Positions 58,102 through 64,000 of a stretch of 64,000 bases of DNA are shown here, piece after piece (position 1 is the stretch's first letter; each line of letters opens with the position of its first letter). The notes beneath the pieces are model-generated. The model saw nothing but the letters and a program-made list of their open reading frames with translations. It searched no databases and was not told the origin of the DNA. This DNA comes from Magnetaquicoccus sp039908525 (GTDB lineage: Bacteria; Pseudomonadota; Magnetococcia; Magnetococcales; Magnetaquicoccaceae), in the NCBI GenBank assembly GCA_039908525.1, contig JAMOAY010000001.1, positions 372,001 to 436,000 of the forward strand, read 5' to 3'. The translations under genes were made by a program, and so were the position numbers.

Positions 58102-58473
58102 ATGGACCATACCTCCCCGAACGGCCTGTCGGCCGCAGCCGCCATCCAGGCGGCACTGGCGGCGGAGCAACAGGCCATGCAGGGCGTGGCCGCCTGCCGT
58201 GAGCGGGCGGCGTGCCGCCTGGATGAGGCGCGTCGCCAGGCCAGCGAAATCACCGCCCAGGCCGACACCCGCATCAGCGAACTCCACAAGGAGTACAACA
58301 AACGGATTCGCAAGTTGGAGGAGACCGCCCAGACCGACGCCCATCGCCACCGCTCCCCGGAAGCCCCGTTGTCTACCGAGCTCCTGCTGCTGCCGGTTGC
58401 CCAACTGGCCGCCTGGCTCACCGGTGCCACCGAGAAGCTGCCCACCCCTGCCAAGGGGGTACCGATCCCATGA
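58102..58473 (+). CDS. V-type ATPase peripheral-stalk-like subunit (G/H type)
   Basis: 123-residue protein opening the V-ATPase operon. The middle ~60 residues are an alanine- and arginine-rich helix (CRLDEARRQASEITAQADTRISELHKEYNKRI), the form expected for a peripheral-stalk G/H subunit that pairs with subunit E. The ATG at 58102 sits after AGGGATCAGAGAG; earlier ATGs lack a site. Its stop overlaps the next start (ATGA). The assignment rests on shape and operon position, since stalk subunits conserve little sequence. Confidence 0.65.
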   Translation: MDHTSPNGLSAAAAIQAALAAEQQAMQGVAACRERAACRLDEARRQASEITAQADTRISELHKEYNKRIRKLEETAQTDAHRHRSPEAPLSTELLLLPVAQLAAWLTGATEKLPTPAKGVPIP

Positions 58474-59189
58474 ATGGGGCCTTCGCCAGCCTGCAGTCCC
58501 GCCTGCAGTTCCATCACGGTCGCCGTCTGGATGAAAACGGCTGGCAGCGGTTGGAGAGGGTGGTGCCCTACCCGCTCTATCTCAAAAGCGCACGGGAAAC
58601 CTCTCTCTCTCCCTGGTTGCGGGCGATCGGCGATGCCGATGCGCCGTCGGTGCTGGAACAACGGCTCCGGGAGGCCCTGCTGCACAACACGGCAGAGGTG
58701 GCCCGTTGGGCCCCTCCGGCGTGGCGCCCGGCCGTCACCTGGACCGGTCAGCTGTGGCAATTGCCCGCCTGGCAACACCTCTGGCGGGGGGAGGCATTGC
58801 CCGCCGGTCTGCTCCTCACCGCCAGCGCAGAGATCGACCGTCTGGAACAGAGCTGGCGTGCGGGTACCCCGCTGTTGACCGCCTGGCTCAACCGGTGGCG
58901 TGGTCTGTGGCCTGCCCGAAAGGGTCACTGGGCACCCCCCCTGGAGCAACTGACCGCTTTGCTCTACAGTCATGCGAGACAGTTCCAGCAGTTGCCGGAT
59001 GCCGAAGCGGCCCGTTTGGCGCGTCAGCGGTTGCAACAACGGCTGCATCTGCTGTTCCGTCGCCACATTGGCCAGCCCGCCGCCCTTTTCGTCCATCTGG
59101 CGCTGATGGCTCTGGATTTTGAACGTCTGCGGGGGGGGCTGCTGCTGCGGGCTCTCTACCACCACACCAGCGATACGGAGCCTGCCTGA
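58470..59189 (+). CDS. V-type ATPase subunit C/d-like
   Basis: 239-residue protein likely forming the central funnel (subunit C in bacteria, d in eukaryotes) between rotor ring and shaft. Sequence is Trp/Leu/Arg-rich and helical, with RVVPYPLYLKSARETSLSPW near the start and HLALMALDFERLRGGLLLRA near the end, as in AC39/subunit C proteins. The call depends on length and on its place between the stalk and subunit I genes. Overlaps both neighbours by 1-4 nt, so it is translationally coupled. Confidence 0.6.
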   Translation: MNGAFASLQSRLQFHHGRRLDENGWQRLERVVPYPLYLKSARETSLSPWLRAIGDADAPSVLEQRLREALLHNTAEVARWAPPAWRPAVTWTGQLWQLPAWQHLWRGEALPAGLLLTASAEIDRLEQSWRAGTPLLTAWLNRWRGLWPARKGHWAPPLEQLTALLYSHARQFQQLPDAEAARLARQRLQQRLHLLFRRHIGQPAALFVHLALMALDFERLRGGLLLRALYHHTSDTEPA

Positions 59190-61042
59190 TGTTTCGTCCC
59201 CAGGCAGCCCATTGGTTTCGCCTGCTGGTGGCCCGCGAGGATCTGCCGCAAGCCCTGGCCCTGCTGGCCAGTCGGCACGGCATCGAACTGGAGGTCCAAC
59301 CCGAGGAGAGCCAGAGGCTCCTCTCCGACGAGTTGGCGGATTATCTGGACAGTTTCCAGGTGTTGGCCCGCCAGTACCAGGCCTACTGGCCACCCGCTCT
59401 GCCGGTCCGCGCCGCCGATCCTGTGCACACCACCCGGGAGGCGCCGCAGCAAATCCTCTCCGCCGCCCTGGAAGCCCTGGAACGGTGGCGGGTTGAGGCG
59501 GAACCCCTGATCCAACGACTGGATGCCGAGAAGGTCTGGCAGGCGGAACTGGCTCTCTATGAGGAGCTGGCCCGTCATCTCAGCGCATCCCCCTTGGCCG
59601 CCGGGCTGGATCTGACGACGATGAAAGGCAACGACGGATCCTGGTTGATGGCGGGGCTGTTTGTCCTGCCGGAACCTCTTCCCGCGCTGCCCGCCACGCT
59701 GCACCCCATTCTCTGCCCGGTGAGCGGTGAACGGCACCATTTTCTGCTCGCCGTGGGCAGCCAGGCCGACATGAAAAGCGTGGCCGACACGGTGGCCGCC
59801 GCCAAGGGACGGCCTTTGACCATCCCCCATTGGTCCCAGGGGGCGGCCGACACGGTGCTGCCCGGGATTCGCCAGCGGTTGGCCAACAGCACCGACAAGG
59901 TGCAACGCCTGCATCAGGCTCTGACGGTCATCCACCGCCGCCACGACATTCCCCGCCATCTGCAGGCCGTGGGGCAGCTGCAGTGGTTCTTTGCCGCCAT
60001 CGAGCGGGTGCGGCCCGGACCGTGGCTGGTCCACCTTTCCGGTTGGGTCGATCAGGCCGACGAGGCCCGCCTCAATCGCCTGCTGCACGAAAACAGGCTG
60101 CATGCCCTGTTGGAGCTCTCCGCCCGACCACCCGTCGTGGAGCCCCCCACCCTGCTGATCAATCCCTGGTGGGCCAAACCGTTCGAGCTGTTTGCCAGGC
60201 TGCTGGGGGTGCCCGGAAAGGATGAGGTGGATCCCAGCCCGTTGCTGGCGGTGGTGGCCCCCCTGCTGTTCGGCTACATGTTTGGCGATGTCGGTCAGGG
60301 GATGCTGTTGGTGCTGGCCGGCCTGGTGCTGCGCAAGCGGTTGCAGATCTCCTGGCTGCTGGTCAGTGGCGGGCTCTCCTCATTCGTGTTCGGCCTGCTG
60401 TTCGGCAGCCTGTTCTGTCGGGAGGATCTGCTGCCGGCCCTCTGGTTGCACCCCACCCAGCACCCCCTGCCGGTCCTGGGTCTGCCCATTGCCCTGGGGG
60501 TACTGCTGCTGGTGACCGGTCTGCTCCTGGAGGGTGTCAGCCACCACTGGCGGGGGGGACTTGCATCCTGGTGGTTGCGCAAATCCGGCATCCTGCTATT
60601 CTACCTGGGGCTGATGGGGGGATTCCTGCACCCTCTGGGCTGGATGGTGGCCGCCGTCGGACTGGGCTGGTTCATGCTGGGCAACCGCCTGGCCGGTGAT
60701 TCGCTGTGGGCCCTGCTGGGCCATCTGGGCCATCTGCTGGAGAGCGCCATGCAACTGGCGATCAACACCCTCTCCTTTTCCAGGGTGGGGGCCTTCGCCC
60801 TGGCCCACGCCGGACTCTCCCAGGCTGTGGTGACTCTGTCCGATCTGGCCCCGAACCCGGTCATGGCTTTCCTGGTCCTGTTGCTGGGCAACCTGTTGGT
60901 GGTGATGCTGGAGGGACTGGTGGTCTCCGTGCAGACCACCCGTCTGATCCTGTTTGAATTTTTCGTCCGCTTCCTGCAGGGTGAAGGGCGGCCTTTCCGG
61001 CCTTTGTCGCCACCGCCCGGCGGGGTGCCGGTCAACCCTTGA
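59189..61042 (+). CDS. V-type ATPase subunit I (a)
   Basis: Membrane stator subunit carrying the ion half-channels, 617 residues. The N-terminal cytoplasmic half (to ~330) is alpha/beta. The C-terminal half has about eight membrane helices beginning with PFELFARLLGVPGKDEVDPS and LLFGYMFGDVGQGMLLVLAG, the standard V_ATPase_I region. The essential arginine is in NTLSFSRVGAFALAHAGL. The ATG overlaps the previous TGA (TGATG). The next gene encodes the c ring subunit. Coupling ion (H+ or Na+) cannot be told from this subunit alone. Confidence 0.95.
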   Translation: MFRPQAAHWFRLLVAREDLPQALALLASRHGIELEVQPEESQRLLSDELADYLDSFQVLARQYQAYWPPALPVRAADPVHTTREAPQQILSAALEALERWRVEAEPLIQRLDAEKVWQAELALYEELARHLSASPLAAGLDLTTMKGNDGSWLMAGLFVLPEPLPALPATLHPILCPVSGERHHFLLAVGSQADMKSVADTVAAAKGRPLTIPHWSQGAADTVLPGIRQRLANSTDKVQRLHQALTVIHRRHDIPRHLQAVGQLQWFFAAIERVRPGPWLVHLSGWVDQADEARLNRLLHENRLHALLELSARPPVVEPPTLLINPWWAKPFELFARLLGVPGKDEVDPSPLLAVVAPLLFGYMFGDVGQGMLLVLAGLVLRKRLQISWLLVSGGLSSFVFGLLFGSLFCREDLLPALWLHPTQHPLPVLGLPIALGVLLLVTGLLLEGVSHHWRGGLASWWLRKSGILLFYLGLMGGFLHPLGWMVAAVGLGWFMLGNRLAGDSLWALLGHLGHLLESAMQLAINTLSFSRVGAFALAHAGLSQAVVTLSDLAPNPVMAFLVLLLGNLLVVMLEGLVVSVQTTRLILFEFFVRFLQGEGRPFRPLSPPPGGVPVNP

Positions 61043-61067
61043 AACTCAATTTTTGAAGGAGTGGATC

Positions 61068-61409
61068 ATGTCTCCACGCACCCTGATGGCTCTCTCCCTG
61101 ACCCTGTTCACCGCTCTCCTCGCGACATCCCTGTTGTTGTCGGGGGGCACGGCCTGGGCCAATGCCCCGGCGGTTGCCACCGCCTCTGGTGGTGAACGCG
61201 GTTGGGGGTTGCTGGCGGCCGCCCTGGCCACCGGACTCTCCTCGCTGGGCGCCGGTTTTGCGGTTGCTCATGTGGCCTCTGCCGCCATCGGCGCGGTGAC
61301 CGAGAAACCGGAACTGCTGGGCCGCATGTTGATCCTGGTGGGGTTGGCCGAGGGGATCGCCATCTATGGCCTGATCATCTCCATCCTGATCCTGAACCGG
61401 TTGGGTTGA
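61068..61409 (+). CDS. V-type ATPase subunit K (c ring)
   Basis: 113-residue proteolipid. The C-terminal ~75 residues form a two-helix hairpin: GLLAAALATGLSSLGAGFAVAHVA, then GAVTEKPELLGRMLILVGLAE, with the ion-binding glutamate in LAEGIAIYGLI. The first ~30 residues are an extra hydrophobic stretch ending ...GGTAWANA, which looks like a cleavable signal peptide or a third helix and is not usual for c subunits. AAGGAG lies eight bases upstream of the ATG. Overlaps the F subunit gene by 1 nt. Confidence 0.93.
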   Translation: MSPRTLMALSLTLFTALLATSLLLSGGTAWANAPAVATASGGERGWGLLAAALATGLSSLGAGFAVAHVASAAIGAVTEKPELLGRMLILVGLAEGIAIYGLIISILILNRLG

Positions 61410-61708
61410 TGGCCGCCATCCACCTCGTCGGTGACCCGGTCAGTGCCGCTGCCTGGCGCCTGGCGGGGGTGCAGTGCGTGGTGCCTGCGGTCGGTCAGGA
61501 GGCCGAACTGTTGACCCGGTTGTGCGCCCCCCCGACCCAGCTGCTTCTGCTGACTGCGGCCATCGCCCAGGGGCTGCCCACATCCTTGCAACAGCGGCTT
61601 TTCTGCCTCACCTCCCCGCTGGTGCTGGTGGTTCCCGATGTGCAGCAACGGGTGGAGATGCCGGATTTGGCCGAAAGCGTGCGTCGTCAGCTGGGGGTCG
61701 AACAATGA
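61409..61708 (+). CDS. V-type ATPase subunit F
   Basis: 99-residue rotor subunit of the central shaft. It starts AAIHLVGDPVSAAAWRLAGV, the usual subunit F opening (G-D-x-x-x-x-x-x-F/W-x-L-A-G-I/V), and ends with a short strand and helix after LVLVVPDVQQR. Its ATG overlaps the K subunit stop (TGATG), and its stop overlaps the E subunit start (ATGA). Length is typical. Confidence 0.85.
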   Translation: MAAIHLVGDPVSAAAWRLAGVQCVVPAVGQEAELLTRLCAPPTQLLLLTAAIAQGLPTSLQQRLFCLTSPLVLVVPDVQQRVEMPDLAESVRRQLGVEQ

Positions 61709-62304
61709 ACGGTGACCAGAGCGAACCCTTGCAGAGGCTGTTGCAACAATTGCAGCAGAATCAAACACAGGCCTGCCAACAGATACTGGCCGAGGCCGAG
61801 GCGCAGGCAGCCGAACTGATCACTGCGGCGACTGCTGCCGCCAGAGCCCGGGAGGAGGAGGCCTTCCACGGGGAGGAAAAACGTCTGGCAGAGACGGCAG
61901 CTGCCCTCCAGGCCCGGCAGGCCAGCGAGGCCCGCCAGCGGCGGTTGCGGCAGAGTCAGTGGCTGCTGGAGCAGGGCTGGCAGCTGTTGCTGGCGCAGAT
62001 CGACCGGCGTTGGGCCAACGCCGGGCAGCGGGCCCTCTGGCTGGCCGCCTTGCACCGGCAGGCCGAGCAGACCTTCACCTCCGGTTCCTGGACCGTGCAG
62101 CATCCCAGCCACTGGGACCCGGCAGAGTTTTCTGTCTTGCATCCCGCAAGCTGCTTTCAGGAGGATCCCACCGTGACGGCCGGTCTGCGCATCGGTTGTC
62201 GGGGGGCCTGGCTGGATGGCACGCTGCAGGGCATGATGGCCAACCGGCGGCAGATCTCCGCCCTGCTGTTGGCTCAACTGGAACAGGATGGGGAGGTGTC
62301 ATGA
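61705..62304 (+). CDS. V-type ATPase subunit E
   Basis: 199-residue peripheral-stalk subunit. The N-terminal ~95 residues are a long coiled helix (LLQQLQQNQTQACQQILAEA, AQAAELITAATAAARAREEE). The globular end has the family pattern TAGLRIGCRGAWLDGTLQGM, matching the G-G-x-x-x-x-x-x-G-x-x-x-x-N-T-x-x-x-R-x-end of subunit E. It binds the A/B head and pairs with the G/H subunit. Coupled by overlap to both neighbours. Confidence 0.85.
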   Translation: MNGDQSEPLQRLLQQLQQNQTQACQQILAEAEAQAAELITAATAAARAREEEAFHGEEKRLAETAAALQARQASEARQRRLRQSQWLLEQGWQLLLAQIDRRWANAGQRALWLAALHRQAEQTFTSGSWTVQHPSHWDPAEFSVLHPASCFQEDPTVTAGLRIGCRGAWLDGTLQGMMANRRQISALLLAQLEQDGEVS

Positions 62305-64000
62305 GTCAAGCCGTCATCCGTTGGATCAGTGGCCCGGTGTTGCAGGCCGTCAGCCACGACCCGTTTCACATCCACGAGGCGGTGCTGGTGGGCAGCAATG
62401 GCCTGTTGGGGGAGGTGGTTCGGCTCAAAACTCGGCCGACCGACGGAGCCCAGGAGCTGACCGTGCAGGTGTTCGAGGATACCACCGGTCTGCGTCCCGG
62501 AGATCCCCTGCAAGGGCAGGGAATCTCGCTGGCGGTACGTCTGGGCCCCGGTTTGCTGGGCAATATTTTCGATGGTCTGCTGCGTCCGTTGACCGGTGGC
62601 GAGGAGCGCAATTTTCTGCTGCCCGGCCAGATGATCCCCGATACGGCCCTGTTTCCCTTCCAACCGATGTTGGAAAAGGGGCGTATCGTCAAGGGTGGTG
62701 AACCCCTCGGTGCTGTGCAGGTACTGCCCTCGCCGGCCAATCCGCAACTCTGCCTGGTGCCTCCCACCGTGCATGGCGAGGTGGTCGAGATCGCGCCGGC
62801 GGGCAGCTACAGTGAAACGGCCCTCCTCTGCACGTTGCAGGAGAGCGGCGGGCGACGCCACGAGATTGCCATGAGCCATCGCTGGCCGGTACGGGTGCCG
62901 CGTCCGGTGGCGGAGCGTCTGGCCAGTGGTCCGCCACTGCTGACCGGGCAGAGGATCCTGGATTGCCTATTCCCGGTGGCCCGTGGGGGCAAGGCCACGG
63001 TGCCGGGCGGTTTCGGTACCGGCAAGACGGTCCTGCTGGAGACCATTGCCAAGTGGTGCAATGCCGATGTCATCGTCTACCTGGGGTGTGGGGAGCGGGG
63101 CAATGAGATGGCCGGGGTGTTGGAGGAGTTTCCCCGTCTGGAGGATCCGCGCACCGGTCGTCCGTTGATGGAGCGCATGGTGGTGATTGCCAACACATCC
63201 AACATGCCGGTGGCGGCGCGGGAGGCCAGCATCTACACCGGTGTCACGGTGGCCGAATATTTCCGGGATCAGGGGCTGCATGTCGCCCTGATGGCCGACT
63301 CCACCAGTCGCTGGGCGGAGGCGCTGCGTGAGGTCTCGGGGCGTCTGGGGGAGTTGCCGGGTGAAGGGGGCTATCCGGCCTATCTCAGCACCCGTCTGGC
63401 CGATTTTTACGAGCGGGCGGCCAGGGTGCAGACCCTGTCGGGCAAGGGGGGATCGGTGACCATCATCGGTGCGGTCAGTCCCCCCTCCAGCGATTTTTCC
63501 GAACCGGTGACCACCCATACCAAACGTTACGTGCGCAATTTCTGGGCCCTGGATCGCAAGCGGGCCCATGCCCGTTTCTACCCGGCCATCGATCCTCTCA
63601 CCTCCTACTCTGAGGATGCGGTGTTGCTGGCCAGCTGGTGGCATGCCCGGGGCAATCCCCACTGGGGGGTGCAGCGGCGGCGTTTTCTGACCGTACTGGA
63701 AGAGCAGGCCCGTCTGGAGCGCATGGCCATGATTCTCGGCAAGGATGCCATGCCGCCCCAGCAGCAGTTGACCCTGTTGGTGGCGGGGTTGATCAACGAG
63801 GCCTTTTTGCGTCAGTCGGCCTTCTCCCTCAAGGATCGTGCCGCTTCTCCGCAGAAGCAGAACCGCATGATGTCCATCCTGGACCGTTTCATGGAGTTGG
63901 CGGAGCAGGCGGTGGCGGCTGGCATGAGCGTGGAGCAGATCCAGGGACTTCCCTTGTTGCGTCGTCTGCAGCGGATGGGGGAGGAGATCGGGGATGGGGA
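62301..64000 (+). CDS. V-type ATPase catalytic subunit A (3' end outside window)
   Basis: Catalytic head subunit of the V/A-type ATPase; 566 codons are in the window and the stop is not reached (family ~580-600). Visible are the N-terminal barrel (VIRWISGPVLQAV), the non-homologous insertion typical of A (VHGEVVEIAPAGSY), the Walker A motif GGFGTGKT of V-type A subunits, CGERGNEM with the catalytic Glu, Walker B in VALMADSTSRWAEALREVS, and GRLGELPGEGGYPAYL. Its ATG overlaps the subunit E stop. Subunits B and D are expected beyond the window. Confidence 0.97.
   Translation, partial: MSQAVIRWISGPVLQAVSHDPFHIHEAVLVGSNGLLGEVVRLKTRPTDGAQELTVQVFEDTTGLRPGDPLQGQGISLAVRLGPGLLGNIFDGLLRPLTGGEERNFLLPGQMIPDTALFPFQPMLEKGRIVKGGEPLGAVQVLPSPANPQLCLVPPTVHGEVVEIAPAGSYSETALLCTLQESGGRRHEIAMSHRWPVRVPRPVAERLASGPPLLTGQRILDCLFPVARGGKATVPGGFGTGKTVLLETIAKWCNADVIVYLGCGERGNEMAGVLEEFPRLEDPRTGRPLMERMVVIANTSNMPVAAREASIYTGVTVAEYFRDQGLHVALMADSTSRWAEALREVSGRLGELPGEGGYPAYLSTRLADFYERAARVQTLSGKGGSVTIIGAVSPPSSDFSEPVTTHTKRYVRNFWALDRKRAHARFYPAIDPLTSYSEDAVLLASWWHARGNPHWGVQRRRFLTVLEEQARLERMAMILGKDAMPPQQQLTLLVAGLINEAFLRQSAFSLKDRAASPQKQNRMMSILDRFMELAEQAVAAGMSVEQIQGLPLLRRLQRMGEEIGDG

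Noticed and set aside
1..64000. tRNA, rRNA or riboswitch genes
   Set aside because: No cloverleaf, rRNA segment or recognised riboswitch core was seen by eye. A tRNAscan or Infernal run would be needed to exclude small ones.

Overview
The window looks like chromosome from a GC-rich, motile, Gram-negative proteobacterium. It carries chemotaxis receptors, heptose-based lipopolysaccharide (LPS) core genes, LptE, queuosine synthesis, a three-subunit SdhABE-type succinate/fumarate oxidoreductase and a V-type ATPase operon. This mix, together with GC-rich palindromes at many gene ends, is what I would expect of a Magnetococcales / Etaproteobacteria-like genome. That placement is inference: there are no magnetosome genes, rRNA or other decisive markers here.

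Layout. 1-2.1 kb: chemotaxis (receptor end, CheV). 2.1-3.9 kb: coiled-coil protein, glutaredoxin, BolA and divergent MsrA. 4-8.7 kb: methyltransferase-glycosyltransferase fusion and two tandem paralogous glycosyltransferases. 8.7-10.5 kb: PabB-PabC fusion. 11-14.7 kb: sdhA-sdhB-sdhE. 14.8-22.6 kb: housekeeping (QueG, CysZ-like, NAD(P)HX repair, YceH, two HD proteins, NadA). 22.9-25 kb: SulP transporter. 25-36.3 kb: cell-surface polysaccharide and LPS core genes (glycosyltransferases, acetyltransferase, FkbM methyltransferase, WaaC, LpxL-like, WaaF, HldD, and HldE further on at 39.4-40.9 kb).

Between HldD and HldE (36.4-39.4 kb) lies a visibly more A/T-rich accessory patch: a VapBC-like pair, a HipA-like kinase with a HIRAN-domain partner, and several short remnants that I read as ends of a decayed restriction/defence locus (a helicase C-terminus and two adenine-methylase fragments). 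41-48.8 kb: nuclease-fold coiled-coil protein, TauE, PurN, a chemoreceptor, SrkA and an ABC-F protein. 48.9-56.9 kb: hybrid histidine kinase, LeuS-LptE-HolA and an MFS exporter. 57-58 kb: small ORFs and a collapsed Rpn-type transposase gene. 58.1-64 kb: V-ATPase operon, cut in subunit A by the window end.

The most unusual signal is a family of modular palindromic elements. Four full copies (410-436 bp) sit at 10.6, 19.2, 34.9 and 43.4 kb, and six short copies sit at other gene boundaries. A full copy has palindromic ends, nested hairpins and 20-24 bp inverted repeats around a conserved core of about 105 nt. The arms change in a compensatory way between copies. One full copy is inverted, one short copy has been captured as the coding end of a glycosyltransferase gene, and the full copies fill every gene-free stretch above 300 bp.
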